Made by a program: the position numbers and the translations under genes. A stretch of 64,000 nt of DNA from Flectobacillus sp. BAB-3569 (GTDB lineage: Bacteria; Bacteroidota; Bacteroidia; Cytophagales; Spirosomataceae): NCBI RefSeq assembly GCF_002270355.1, contig NZ_NJFZ01000006.1, forward strand, positions 310,001-374,000, read 5' to 3'. The notes under the pieces are model-generated. The model ran no database searches. It saw nothing but the letters and a program-made list of their open reading frames with translations, and had not been told where the DNA came from. Below, piece by piece: positions 7,808 through 17,503 of the stretch (the first letter of the stretch is position 1; each line of letters opens with the position of its first letter).

Positions 7808-8299
7808 ATAAACGAGAACCACTTATTTCATAACTAGCTACCAAAAAAATATTCTCAGTGCATGTCGTAATAGATGAGCGAACCTAATGCAATTTGGAAA
7901 TATGAAAATGAGGTAAGACCAAAGTATGAGTGATGAGTTTTGAATGTAATTTTATGATTACTACTATTTTATTTCATCGATTTCCTTCACTTAATTTTTG
8001 AGCTTTCAGCTTTGGGCATTCGGCAAAAACATATCTATCATTACTAAAAACAATTTAACACTCTTTACCTTGTGCCTAAACACATAACCTAAATCTTATT
8101 CAGCACTAATCCTTAAAAAGGCTTTTATGATACTTTTGGCTATAAGCTTCGGCATTAAGAAAAATACGTTTTTGAATTCATAAAAAATATTTTGCCAAGA
8201 GCTCATAGCTGAAAGCCGAATGTTAAATAGTGACCATTAAAATATTACATTCACAACTCAGCATTCATACTAATGCCTACAGCTCACAGCCTAAAGCCA
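7808..8299. other. Gene-free, repeat-rich intergenic region
   Basis: No plausible gene. It holds an ATGAGTGATGAGTTTTGAA word at about 7926 and a GCTTTCGGC-family element: left arm TGAGCTTTCAGCTTTGGGC from 7999, a centre with ACCTTGTGCCTAAACA near 8066, and a right arm AGCTGAAAGCCGAATG near 8206. A CCTACAGCTCACAGCCTAAA word lies at 8275. The same centre sequence recurs near 27110 and 47285. Confidence 0.7.
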
Positions 8300-9217
8300 T
8301 TAATAACTTATATAGGTATTAGTAAACGAACCGTCGTCGTAAAGGTCGATGATGGCATAGCCTGCTTCGGTATGCTGGTATTTACCAAACCACCATCTAC
8401 CAGATACAGCGCCATTACAACAGTAAGAAACGCCATTATAATCAACTCGGTCGGTTAGGTGAATATGTCCCGAAACAGCCAGTTTTACATTTTTATGGTC
8501 ATCAAAAAGATTTGAAATACGTTTGGCGTCGGTGTGCATCCAGCTGCCAGGTACTTCCCATTTGCCGTTATTGCTATTGTCACCATCAAAAAATACACAA
8601 GCCGCTAAAATCGGAATATGCGAAATCACCATTACAGGCTTGTCGTCGGGCGTAGCCTTGAGTGTCGACTTCAGCCAATCGTATTGCTCGTCGTCGAGGT
8701 GGGCGGTGTACCATGAGCCGTCTTTTTTGCGCTGAACGCTATCGAGCATGACAAAACGCCATTGGTCGGTATCATGCGAGTAATAGCGCTTGCTTATAGA
8801 CATCTCGTCCATGGCCCATTTTTTGCCGTCCTCGAAGGTCTTGAAACTATCGCCCTCGCAACAGATGTCGTGATTGCCTACACAACTGATGACTGGTAAA
8901 TTATTTTCACTTTTGAGTACTTCATTAAAAAGCTTCCATTGTTTGTCTGCATTGTGTGGAGTGCGTTTATGTGCATCCATCACACAATCACCAGAGTTGA
9001 TGATAAGGTCTGGTTTGATATCCAATGATTGAATATGGTGCAAACAACGCTCAAAACCTTTGGCCGCCCCAATCAAGGGTTGGATGTGTACATCGGTAAT
9101 ATGAGCTACACGAAGTACACGTTTAGGAGCGCTGGGTTTTTGAGCATTTGCCAACGAAGGAAGCGATAAACCTCCTGCGGTAAGAGCCAATTGTCGAAGT
9201 AAATCTCTTCTTTGCAT
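8300..9217 (-). CDS. Exported calcineurin-like metallophosphoesterase
   Basis: A 305-aa protein with a twin-arginine-like signal (QRRDLLRQLALTAGG, cleavage near residues 24-26). Metallophosphoesterase motifs are D42xH44 (ITDVHIQP), GD at 76-77 (INSGDCVMD), GNHD at 114-117, a histidine in VISHIPI, and GHIH near residue 256. These bind two metal ions and hydrolyse phosphoesters, probably in the periplasm or at the surface. A Tat route would fit export of a metal-loaded enzyme, but the hydrophobic core is short enough that Sec cannot be excluded. It is transcribed alone, divergent from the GH1 gene. Confidence 0.9.
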   Translation of the reverse strand: MQRRDLLRQLALTAGGLSLPSLANAQKPSAPKRVLRVAHITDVHIQPLIGAAKGFERCLHHIQSLDIKPDLIINSGDCVMDAHKRTPHNADKQWKLFNEVLKSENNLPVISCVGNHDICCEGDSFKTFEDGKKWAMDEMSISKRYYSHDTDQWRFVMLDSVQRKKDGSWYTAHLDDEQYDWLKSTLKATPDDKPVMVISHIPILAACVFFDGDNSNNGKWEVPGSWMHTDAKRISNLFDDHKNVKLAVSGHIHLTDRVDYNGVSYCCNGAVSGRWWFGKYQHTEAGYAIIDLYDDGSFTNTYISY

Positions 9218-9710
9218 AATATGCGATTGCTTGGTTAGAAATAGCTATCAAGTAGTGCTTGGCTACCACCTCTACCTCCTCAGAAGCACAGTGCAAAATT
9301 GTGATTTTAGTGTAACTTCATGATTTGTAATAAGTTAAGAATTTGTAAAAAGAGGAGGCTCAATATGAATTTCTTGTCAAATTTTGAAGACATCGTGGGA
9401 ACTTAAATACAATCAAAGAAGATTTAACATAAACAATTCATAAAGTTTTTTTACTTTTGTCGCCCTTTTAATAAATATAAAAGGTGCTAATTATCAGGAA
9501 GTTGGAGTGGAAAAGGATAAATGCCGACTAAAGTTAAGACCATAACTTTACAAATAATATACTTGCAGAACGCCAAGGGCTAAAAACCTAATCATGTAGA
9601 ATAAGATAGAAAGGGGTTTTAATATAAAGTATTGATAATTAAAACTTTGTATTCACAATTTACAACTCATAATTCAGCATTAATACTCGCAGTCAAAAAA
9701 TAATAAAATT
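9218..9710. other. Divergent intergenic region between metallophosphoesterase and GH1 gene
   Basis: No gene found. It holds an exact -7 element TACTTTTG (9452-9459) oriented toward the GH1 gene, then a leader of about 245 nt with a small hairpin AAAGTTA/TAACTTT (9530-9549) and, near the start codon, an ACTCATAATTCAGCATTAAT repeat word. I could not match the leader to a known riboswitch. Confidence 0.5.
9452..9459 (+). promoter_or_regulatory. Candidate -7 element for GH1 gene
   Basis: TACTTTTG is an exact match to the Bacteroidota TAnnTTTG element. No convincing -33 TTG lies at the right spacing, so this is a moderate call. Confidence 0.35.
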
Positions 9711-11114
9711 ATGAACCATCAACAGTTGCGTAAGGAAAATTTTGGAAATGATTTTGTGTGGGGCATCGCAATGTCGGCCTTTCAAAATGAAGGTGCTTGG
9801 AATGAAGGAAATAAAAGTGAGTCTATTTGGGATAGATTTAGCCATAAAAAGAATAGAATTTTAGATAAAACAAATGCCGATGTAACTACAGATTTCTATC
9901 ATCGCTACCGCGAAGATATCCGTCTGACCAAGGAGTTGGGATTTGAAGTGTTTCGCTTTTCTTTTGCTTGGTCAAGAATTCTACCTAATGGCATTGGCAC
10001 GGTCAATCATGAAGGAATTGACTTTTACCATAAGGTGATAGATACTTGTTTGGAATTTGGTTTAGAACCTTGGCCTACGATTTATCACTGGGATTTGCCT
10101 CAGATTTTGGAGGATATGGGTGGTTGGACCAACCGCCATATCGTAGATTGGTTTGTGGAATATTGTGAGGTATTGACCGAAGAATTTGGCTCAAAAGTCA
10201 AACATTGGATGGTGCTCAATGAGCCAGCAGGTTTTACGGGTTTGGGCTATATGACGGGTTATCATGCGCCTGGGCGTATGGGTATGAGTAATTTTTTACC
10301 TGCAGTCCACCACACAGCACTATGCCAAGCTGAGGGTGCAAGAGTGATTCGTAGAAATGTGTCAGATGCCGTGATTGGCACTACTTTTTCATGTTCTCAT
10401 ATCGAACCACATACGCATCGCTTCGCCGATATTAAAGCCGCCCAGAAAGTAGATGCCCTCCTCAATCGGTTATTTCTTGAGCCTGCTTTGGGTTTAGGAT
10501 ATCCTATTGAAGATTTACCTTTTCTTAAGACCATGATGAAAAAGTATGTCTTTGAAGGTGATATGGAGCGACTGGCGTTTGACTTTGATTTTATTGGTAT
10601 TCAAAACTACTTTAAGTTGGTGATGAAAGGAGCTTGGTGGATGCCCTATATCAATGCCATGGAAGTAAAACCCCACAAACGAGGCGTACATCATACAACG
10701 GATTTGGGCTGGGAGGTATCGCCAGATGGAATGTATGAAATTATCAAGAAATTTGCTTCGTATTCTCAAATCAAGCAGTTGATTATTACCGAAAATGGCG
10801 CTGCTTTTAAAGATACCCTTCGTCATGGTGAGGTACATGACCCTGAGCGAACAGCTTTTTATCAGACCTATTTGCATAGTATTCTGAAGGCAAAGCAAGA
10901 AGGTATCAATTTGGGGGGATATTTGGCGTGGACACTAACCGATAATTTTGAATGGAGAGAAGGTTATCAGCCCAAATTTGGTTTGGTATATGTAGACTTC
11001 GAAACTCAAGAAAGAATTGTAAAAAGTTCAGGAAAATGGTTTAAGGAGTTTTTAACAGCCGAAAAAAAGCATAAGCAAGCAGATATATTAGTTTCGGAAA
11101 AGGTTATTTGTTAA
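9711..11114 (+). CDS. GH1 beta-glucosidase
   Basis: A 467-aa glycoside hydrolase family 1 enzyme. The acid/base is E171 in LNEP (169-172) and the nucleophile is E361 in IITENG (358-363), the two glutamates of the retaining mechanism. QNEGAWNEG near 25-33 is the family N-terminal sugar-binding signature, and WTLTDNFEWREGY near the C-terminus forms the aglycone/glucose site. There is no signal peptide, so it probably cleaves imported beta-glucosides in the cytoplasm. It is monocistronic, with a long leader upstream and repeat sequence downstream. Confidence 0.95.
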   Translation: MNHQQLRKENFGNDFVWGIAMSAFQNEGAWNEGNKSESIWDRFSHKKNRILDKTNADVTTDFYHRYREDIRLTKELGFEVFRFSFAWSRILPNGIGTVNHEGIDFYHKVIDTCLEFGLEPWPTIYHWDLPQILEDMGGWTNRHIVDWFVEYCEVLTEEFGSKVKHWMVLNEPAGFTGLGYMTGYHAPGRMGMSNFLPAVHHTALCQAEGARVIRRNVSDAVIGTTFSCSHIEPHTHRFADIKAAQKVDALLNRLFLEPALGLGYPIEDLPFLKTMMKKYVFEGDMERLAFDFDFIGIQNYFKLVMKGAWWMPYINAMEVKPHKRGVHHTTDLGWEVSPDGMYEIIKKFASYSQIKQLIITENGAAFKDTLRHGEVHDPERTAFYQTYLHSILKAKQEGINLGGYLAWTLTDNFEWREGYQPKFGLVYVDFETQERIVKSSGKWFKEFLTAEKKHKQADILVSEKVIC

Positions 11115-11117
11115 GTG

Positions 11118-11216
11118 ATGAGTTGTGAGTGGTGAGTTGTGAATTTTAGTACTGATACATCATTCACAATTCACCATTTTAAAAATCACTAATTCACCCA
11201 ATCACTCAGCAGCAAG
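11118..11216. repeat. ATCACTCA/TGAGTGGTGAG word repeat between convergent genes
   Basis: GATGAGTTGTGAGTGGTGAG followed about 30 bp later by ATTCACAATTCACCATT and then ATCACTAATTCACCC forms an imperfect inverted repeat between the GH1 and coiled-coil genes. The same words recur before or after many genes in this window. Confidence 0.6.
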
Positions 11217-11219
11217 GTT

Positions 11220-12173
11220 TTATTTTACTGTAAACCCACCTGTTCCGATTTGATAACCTTCTGAATATAATTCTACCTTATAGTTGCCAGCACGATACGG
11301 AGAATTTCCGCCACGTTGGTATGAAATTTCAACGTTTTGGTTATTGTTTTGAAAGAAGATTGACTTTTTAGCTGTATAATTAGTTTCCTTCCCAAATATG
11401 TTAAAACTTCCCGAACCAGCAGCCGTGTCAAACAATACAGCACCGTCTGGGTCGAGCACACGGAGGTAAATTACTTTTTCGTCTTGTTTGGCAATTGGAT
11501 TAGGCATCAAGCTAAATGCGACCTTAATTTTACTCACCTTTGATGCTCTGTAAGTACCGCCATCACGCTCTTTTCCTCTGTCTGATATGGCCAATACTTG
11601 TACTTCTTGTGCTTGTAAGGCGGAGGCTCTACTCACTTTTGCCGAAAGCTCAGAGTTTTTACGAGATACATTTTCGACTGAATCGCTCAAAGATTTTTTG
11701 ATGCCTTTCAACGAAACATTTTCGGTACTCAAGTCGGTATTTTCAGAAGTTAGTGTACGATTTTTTTCTGCCAAAATGCCATTTTCTTTACGAAGGCGAT
11801 TCAGTTCGGCGTCCTTGTTGTTGAGGAGACTAATATACTCAGCTATTTTGCCATCATATTGTTGTTTCGAAAGTTCACCAGCTGATTTGAGTCCAGCAAC
11901 ATCAGCTTCTAACTGTTTTTTGGCAGCTTCTAACTCTTCTACTCGTCCACCCAAAGATTTGATTTCTGCAATTTTGGCATCCATTTGCATCCCAATCGAG
12001 TCCAAGCTCATACGTGCCGACGAAATTTCGGCTACACGCTGGTCTATCATTCGATTTTGGTCTTTACTAATACCTTTTGCTTCAAATAGTAAATAGCCTA
12101 AAACAGCTGATAAAATAGCAAATGCACCTGTACCAGCTTTCCAGAGACTATTGTTGGACTTGTTTACATCCAT
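11220..12173 (-). CDS. Membrane-anchored coiled-coil protein with C-terminal beta domain (copy 1)
   Basis: A 317-aa protein of unknown function. A single transmembrane helix lies at about 13-30 with a short Asn/Lys-rich N-terminus. Residues about 40-185 are a long heptad-rich coiled coil, and residues about 190-317 look like a beta-sandwich (YLRVLDPDGAVLFDTAAGSG, YRAGNYKVELYSEGYQIGTGGFTVK). It is a clear paralogue of the protein at 25712-26677 over its whole length, with the same C-terminal motif. Both are monocistronic and convergent with the preceding plus-strand gene. Automatic pipelines could mislabel such proteins as chromosome-partitioning factors because of the coiled coil; I see no basis for that. 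Confidence 0.88.
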   Translation of the reverse strand: MDVNKSNNSLWKAGTGAFAILSAVLGYLLFEAKGISKDQNRMIDQRVAEISSARMSLDSIGMQMDAKIAEIKSLGGRVEELEAAKKQLEADVAGLKSAGELSKQQYDGKIAEYISLLNNKDAELNRLRKENGILAEKNRTLTSENTDLSTENVSLKGIKKSLSDSVENVSRKNSELSAKVSRASALQAQEVQVLAISDRGKERDGGTYRASKVSKIKVAFSLMPNPIAKQDEKVIYLRVLDPDGAVLFDTAAGSGSFNIFGKETNYTAKKSIFFQNNNQNVEISYQRGGNSPYRAGNYKVELYSEGYQIGTGGFTVK

Positions 12174-12834
12174 AAAAGAGTTGATTAGATATTAAGGCTT
12201 ATTGGCTGGCTACAGTCTAATATTCTGACAGCAAACAGCCAAAGGTATATTAAAATAAGGCTAAATCTGAGCTGCTGGTATAGATATATCATTGATTCAT
12301 AAGTGCTCTGAGATACATCTTTGACCTAGCTTCGCTCAATTCAAAGCCCGAAATTAAACAATTTAGGCTGATTCAAGAAATCTCTTTTTCTAAACTGTTT
12401 AAACAAATATAGAATTTTGAAGGAATGATTTTATCCTGATTCTGGTGGTTTTTCAAAATACCTCAGCTGAGTGCTTATATTTGTAAATAATTCTGGAGAT
12501 TGTGTAAATAATTTGCGATTTCTAGGAAATATTTTCTTTTTAACTCAAGATGATGTCGTCTTTGCACGTAACTTTGACGACATTTCAAAACGGCTTTAGG
12601 CTGTGAACGGTATGCTTTAGGCAAAATATTTCTATGATTTATTAAAATATACTTTTAAGCTTAATCATATCTTTTCTATCGAAGTAATACAGACTTTATT
12701 CTAGTACCTACGGCTTATAGTCTAAAGCATATTAATGCAATTTTACTCTATATTTTACTTAGATTAGGACATAATTCAATAGCTGATGGCTAAAAGCTGA
12801 TAGCCGATAGCCAAGATAAACTTATTTCAAAATA
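12174..12834. other. Gene-free region upstream of nadB
   Basis: No gene. It contains a TATATTTG element at 12477-12484 (350 bp from nadB), words of the CTTTAGGC / GCCTAAAGC type at about 12590-12735, and at 12781-12815 AGCTGATGGCTAAAAGCTGA with AGCCGATAGCC, a member of the GCTTTCGGC-related family, ending 20 bp before the nadB start. Confidence 0.6.
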
Positions 12835-14418
12835 ATGCCCAAATACGATTTTTTAGTCATAGGCTCTGGTATTGCAGGACTTTCCTACACCGCCAAACTT
12901 GCATCACATTTTGCTGATAAAAAACAAGATGTCAAAATCGCAGTCATCACTAAAACGGTGGCCGAAGAAACCAATACCAAATATGCACAAGGAGGTATTG
13001 CTGCTGTTTGGAATAATGAGGATTCCTTCGAAAAACATATCGAAGATACCATGATTGCGGGCGATTTTTTATCAGATCCCAAAGTCGTAGAAATTGTGGT
13101 AAAAGAAGCCCCTGCTCGTTTGCAAGAGCTGATTGATTATGGCACAGAATTCGACAAAAAAGCTGATGGATCCTATGATTTGGTAAAAGAAGGAGGTCAC
13201 TCAGACCATCGTATTTTACACCATAAAGATTCGACAGGTAACGAAATAGAACGCGCTTTATTGGCGAAAGTAAAGTCCTTTCCAAGCGTTGAGATATTTA
13301 CGCATTATTTTGCCGTTGACTTGATTACACAACACCATTTGGGTGAAAAAGTAACTAAAGATACACCCGACAAAAGATGCTTTGGGGTATATGTATTCAA
13401 CACTTTGACAGGTAGACCCGAGACTTTTCTTGCTAAAACTACACTTTTGGCAACGGGTGGTATTGGTCAAATATATCAGAGTACTACCAACCCAACCATT
13501 GCTACGGGCGACGGTATTTCGATGGCCTATCGTGCCAAGGCTTTGGTGGACAATATGGAGTTTATCCAGTTTCACCCAACGTCTTTGTATCAGCCAGGCA
13601 AAAAGCCTTCTTTCTTAATTTCGGAAGCTGTACGTGGGCATGGCGGTATTTTGAAAAATAAGGATGGAGAGACATTCATGGAAAATTATGACCCTCGTTT
13701 GTCGTTGGCACCACGTGATATTGTGGCTAGAGCGATAGACTCTGAGATGAAGAAGAATGGGGTTGACCATGTTTATTTGGATACTCGTCATTTGGAGGCA
13801 GAAGATTTCAAGCATCATTTTCCGATGATTTACAAATACTGCAAGGATAACTTGGGCTTGGATATTACTGGCAACGATATGATTCCTGTAGTGCCAGCGC
13901 AACATTATTTGTGCGGTGGTATTAAGGTCAATGAATATTCACAAACGACGATTAATTACCTTTTTGCCGCAGGCGAATGTTCGTGTACAGGCTTGCATGG
14001 AGCTAATCGTCTGGCTTCCAATTCTTTGCTAGAGGCTATTGTGTATGCACATCGTGCGTTTGAAAAAACGATCGAGATTTACCAAGAAAATACCATTCCT
14101 GACAATATTCCAGATTGGAACGACGACGGAACAACTCACCCAGAAGAATTGATTTTGGTGACCGAAATGACCCGTGAGTTAGAGTCGGTGATGAGTAATT
14201 ATGTTGGTATTGTAAGAACTGACCGTCGTTTGAAACGTGCGTATGACCGTCTAGAGCTGATTTATATCGAACACGAAGAGTTGTATCGTGAATCCAAGCT
14301 ATCAGTACCAATTTGTCAGTTGAGAAATATGATTAATGCAGCGTACTTGGTGATTAAACACGCCATAGCTCGTAAAGAAAATAGAGGCTTGCATTATAAC
14401 TTAGATAACATCAGGTAG
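12835..14418 (+). CDS. nadB: L-aspartate oxidase
   Basis: A 527-aa flavoprotein that oxidises L-aspartate to iminoaspartate, the first step of de novo NAD synthesis. The FAD loop is GSGIAG (10-15). TNTKYAQGGIAAV (46-58) binds the flavin, and GGHSDHRILHHKDSTG near 125-140 is the succinate dehydrogenase/NadB substrate-loop region. PAQHYLCGGI and HGANRLASNSLLE complete the family signature. The C-terminal helical domain (about 430-527) is present, so the length is complete. nadA and nadC are not adjacent. A composite terminator cassette lies directly downstream. Confidence 0.95.
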   Translation: MPKYDFLVIGSGIAGLSYTAKLASHFADKKQDVKIAVITKTVAEETNTKYAQGGIAAVWNNEDSFEKHIEDTMIAGDFLSDPKVVEIVVKEAPARLQELIDYGTEFDKKADGSYDLVKEGGHSDHRILHHKDSTGNEIERALLAKVKSFPSVEIFTHYFAVDLITQHHLGEKVTKDTPDKRCFGVYVFNTLTGRPETFLAKTTLLATGGIGQIYQSTTNPTIATGDGISMAYRAKALVDNMEFIQFHPTSLYQPGKKPSFLISEAVRGHGGILKNKDGETFMENYDPRLSLAPRDIVARAIDSEMKKNGVDHVYLDTRHLEAEDFKHHFPMIYKYCKDNLGLDITGNDMIPVVPAQHYLCGGIKVNEYSQTTINYLFAAGECSCTGLHGANRLASNSLLEAIVYAHRAFEKTIEIYQENTIPDNIPDWNDDGTTHPEELILVTEMTRELESVMSNYVGIVRTDRRLKRAYDRLELIYIEHEELYRESKLSVPICQLRNMINAAYLVIKHAIARKENRGLHYNLDNIR

Positions 14419-14460
14419 GTGAGGAGTTTTGAATCTTTTCTTGAAATCCACATTTCACCA

Positions 14461-14585
14461 GTAGAGACGCAATGTTTGCGTCTGAAGCCGAGTAAAACAT
14501 AGCATAGTAGTATCAAAAAAGCGGTCTGAAAATATTCTTCGACCGCTTTTTTGATGCTATCATGTTACAATCATTGAATCTCTAC
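14461..14585. repeat. Composite GTAGAGACG cassette with terminator hairpin, after nadB
   Basis: The left end is the palindrome GTAGAGACGCAATG...CGTCT (14461-14483). The centre is a perfect 15-bp stem, ATCAAAAAAGCGGTC (14512-14526) with GACCGCTTTTTTGAT (14541-14555), an A-tract/T-tract bidirectional terminator between the convergent nadB and SCP2-like genes. The right end is the degenerate TCTCTAC at 14579-14585. It shares its linker AAGCCGAGT and TAGTAGTATC with the 25473 copy. Confidence 0.85.
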
Positions 14586-14646
14586 TGCTAAAATTTAGAT
14601 TTTAAAACAATCACTCATTTACTCATTCACAAATCACTCAATATCA

Positions 14647-14928
14647 TTAGCTGAACAATTCTTTTAGTTTAAGGGCGACCATAACATTTCCTGCAAATTT
14701 TAATTTTCCTGTGATTACCGCACTCATCGGGTCAATATGACCATTAATAAGGCTTTGTAAGACTGTAGTAGTCGTTCTAAACGAGCAATCTGCTGTTTGG
14801 TAGTCGTCGCTTACATGACCTTTGGGACAAATCATGATACTTCCTTCAGGCAGGTCAAAACGAACCGTGCCGCCCATTTGTGTTAATTTCTCTTGATGTT
14901 GAGCGATTTGATGCATTAATCTTTCCAT
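14647..14928 (-). CDS. Small SCP2-like sterol-carrier domain protein
   Basis: A 93-aa stand-alone domain resembling SCP2/sterol-binding proteins. Its core reads as the usual sheet FDLPEGSIMICPKG followed by the helix and the DPMSAVITGKLKFAGN motif, where SCP2 domains have a GxLKxxGD turn. The family binds lipids or acyl chains in a hydrophobic tunnel. It lacks a signal peptide and lies alone between a terminator cassette and the TonB receptor gene. A second, longer SCP2-like protein is at 42049-42387. Confidence 0.78.
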   Translation of the reverse strand: MERLMHQIAQHQEKLTQMGGTVRFDLPEGSIMICPKGHVSDDYQTADCSFRTTTTVLQSLINGHIDPMSAVITGKLKFAGNVMVALKLKELFS

Positions 14929-15248
14929 AGCCGTATTTTTTACTTGTTTAAGTTCTTATATCAAAGCTAATTAATTGAAAAAATAAAAACAAGCGAAATT
15001 TCGCTAAAATGTATATTTTCGCAAATGTGTTTTTCGGAATGCCTCAAAAACCCTATTCAGGCCTAATAATTTCCTGTTCACCAGCATATTAGGGCTTCTT
15101 AGCAACGAAACTTTCTATATATCAGTCAACATTTCATAATAAATCCAACCACATTTTTGGGCATATAAATAGTATCTTTGTGAATAAATACAAAATATTC
15201 ACAACAGACTAAACCCTATTTTCGCTCAGACAAAGCGATATTTATCAC
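14929..15248. other. Divergent intergenic region upstream of TonB receptor
   Basis: No gene. It contains the -7 element at 15173-15180 and otherwise AT-rich sequence without repeats that I recognise. Confidence 0.6.
15173..15180 (+). promoter_or_regulatory. -7 promoter element of TonB receptor gene
   Basis: TATCTTTG matches TAnnTTTG exactly. A TTTTTG lies 13 bp upstream, shorter than the usual -33 spacing. Predicted start of transcription is near 15187, leaving a leader of about 60 nt. Confidence 0.5.
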
Positions 15249-17474
15249 ATGCAAAAACTTTTTACAACCTTAGTAGGGCTATTATGGCTATCGTCTTTTA
15301 GTATTATTGCGCAAAATTTTACCCTAAAAGGACAAATCATCAACCAATCGACACAGTTGCCTATCGAAGGAGCGATTGTTCGATCTTTTCCTCATGGTTA
15401 TGCGATTACCAATTCTTTGGGAGAATTTTCTATCTCAAAACTGACCTCTGCTGAAGTGCAAGTGCAAGTTTCACATATTGGTTTTCAGAAATATGAAGCT
15501 AAAGTAAAAACGAGTCAAACACTTAAAGTTGCTCTACCTGTAGCGATGGTTCAGCTCGAAGAGGTAGAGGTTCATCCCGAAAATGCACACCAACAACAAA
15601 CAATCAGTAGTATAGATTTGCAATTGCGCCCTATCAATAACTCACAAGAAGTATTGCGCTCAGTACCAGGGCTATTCATGGGTCAACACGCAGGAGGAGG
15701 CAAAGCCGAACAGATATTTCTACGCGGATTTGACCTTGACCATGGTACTGATATTCGCTTGACAGTGGATGGTATGCCTGTAAATATGGTATCACATGCA
15801 CACGGACAAGGATATGCCGATTTGCACTTTGTGATTCCTGAATTGATAGAAAGAGTAGATTTCAAAAAAGGGTCCTATTATGCCGATAAAGGCAATTTTA
15901 CCACAGCAGGTTGGGTAGATTTTAGAACAAAAAATGTCTTGGACAAAAACTTTGTAAAGGTTGAAGCAGGGCAATTTAATACCTATCGTGCAGTGGGTGC
16001 GTTTAATCTTTTGGGACAAAAAGCCAAAGAACGCAACGAGTCGATGTACGTAGGAGGGGAGTATAGCTATTCGGATAGTTATTTTGACTCACCACAGCAT
16101 TTTCGACGTGTCAATGCTGTTACCAAATACAATCGTCAATTTTCGAGTAAATCACAATTAACCCTGACGGCTTCTACTTTTTGGAGTAAGTGGAACCACT
16201 CAGGACAAATCCCCGACCGTGCAGTAGATTCGGGTCAAATTTCATTTTATGGTGCGATTGATGATACCGAAGGTGGCGAAACTAGTAGAAGTAATGTTAA
16301 TGCGCAATTGGTTACTCAATTGGGAAATGGCGTGTTGAAAAACCAATTATTTTATTCCAACTACAACTTTTTATTATTCTCCAATTTTACCTTTTTCAAA
16401 GAAGATCCAGTAAATGGAGATCAGATAAAGCAACATGAAAATCGTAATCTTTGGGGAGGAAATACCAGTTATTCGATAGAACATGGTAATGGTGCGAGTT
16501 CGAATATTGGCGTGGATTATCGACAAGATTTTGTAAATAATCTTGAGCTTTCACGAACTGTCAATCGCACCTTTGTTAGTGATTCATTGAAATATGGTAA
16601 AGTCATGGAGCAAAACTTAGGATTCTACTATGATTATACCATGCGACTATCTGAGCGATTGACAGCCAATGTTGGTTTGCGATATGATGTGTTTTGGAAT
16701 CGATATAATAACTTTTTGAGTGATTCGAGTAAATATACATTGAAAGCAAATGCCTCTATTTTAAGTCCTAAATTCAACTTGTATTATACGCCAAACAATC
16801 GTGTACAATTGTATTTGAATACAGGAAAGGGTTTTCACTCAAACGATACACGTGTAGTAGTAGCTACTCAAGGACGTGAGATATTACCAGCAGCTTACGG
16901 TTCTGATTTGGGCGTTGTATGGAAGCCATTACCTAAATTATTGCTCAATATGTCGGCGTGGTATTTATGGCTCGACCAAGAGTTTGTGTACGTGGGCGAC
17001 GAAGCCGTAGTGGAGCCAAGTGGTAAAACTCGTCGTATGGGATTAGATCTTTCGTTGCGTTACCAAATTACAGACTGGCTGTACGCCGATATGGATTGGA
17101 ACATAGCAAAACCAAGAGCGTTAGGTGTAAACGAATTACAAGCATTTTTACCATTGGCCCCAACCCGAACCTCAACGGGAGGATTGAATGTCAGAACACA
17201 AAATGGATGGAGTGGCTCGTTGCGATACAGATATATGGCCGACCGACCAGCCAATGACGATAATACAATTATTGCCAAAGGGTATTTTGTCAACGATATG
17301 CAGGTCAATTATCAATACAAGGCATATAACTTTGGATTATCGGTTCAAAACCTCGCCAATGTACGCTGGAAAGAGACGCAGTTTGCGACAGAAAGTCAGT
17401 TGAAAAATGAAACAGAACCTGTAAATGAAATCCATTTTACGGCAGGAACACCATTTTTGCCAAGCTGTCGGTAG
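15249..17474 (+). CDS. TonB-dependent receptor with carboxypeptidase-like N-domain; last strand frameshifted
   Basis: A 741-aa outer membrane transporter. Residues 1-21 are a signal peptide, about 24-105 a CarboxypepD-reg domain, about 120-230 the plug with GFDLDHGTDI and DGMPVNMVSHAHGQG, and the rest the barrel. The cargo is unknown. The frame ends in TPFLPSCR, not in the aromatic-terminated strand these barrels need. Adding one T to the five-T run at 17454-17458 would give TPFFAKLSVGISF and a stop at 17486-17488, a textbook beta-signal. So the annotated end probably results from a one-base deletion, either real or a sequencing error. It is monocistronic. Confidence 0.9.
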   Translation: MQKLFTTLVGLLWLSSFSIIAQNFTLKGQIINQSTQLPIEGAIVRSFPHGYAITNSLGEFSISKLTSAEVQVQVSHIGFQKYEAKVKTSQTLKVALPVAMVQLEEVEVHPENAHQQQTISSIDLQLRPINNSQEVLRSVPGLFMGQHAGGGKAEQIFLRGFDLDHGTDIRLTVDGMPVNMVSHAHGQGYADLHFVIPELIERVDFKKGSYYADKGNFTTAGWVDFRTKNVLDKNFVKVEAGQFNTYRAVGAFNLLGQKAKERNESMYVGGEYSYSDSYFDSPQHFRRVNAVTKYNRQFSSKSQLTLTASTFWSKWNHSGQIPDRAVDSGQISFYGAIDDTEGGETSRSNVNAQLVTQLGNGVLKNQLFYSNYNFLLFSNFTFFKEDPVNGDQIKQHENRNLWGGNTSYSIEHGNGASSNIGVDYRQDFVNNLELSRTVNRTFVSDSLKYGKVMEQNLGFYYDYTMRLSERLTANVGLRYDVFWNRYNNFLSDSSKYTLKANASILSPKFNLYYTPNNRVQLYLNTGKGFHSNDTRVVVATQGREILPAAYGSDLGVVWKPLPKLLLNMSAWYLWLDQEFVYVGDEAVVEPSGKTRRMGLDLSLRYQITDWLYADMDWNIAKPRALGVNELQAFLPLAPTRTSTGGLNVRTQNGWSGSLRYRYMADRPANDDNTIIAKGYFVNDMQVNYQYKAYNFGLSVQNLANVRWKETQFATESQLKNETEPVNEIHFTAGTPFLPSCR

Positions 17475-17503
17475 GTATATCATTTTAGAATAGGAGCTAG
17501 AAA

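Noticed and set aside
9480-9560. Possible riboswitch in the GH1 leader (GGATAAATGCCGACTAAAG)
   Set aside because: It faintly recalls SAM-II-like conserved words, but the pairing arms are missing and the downstream gene is a glucosidase.
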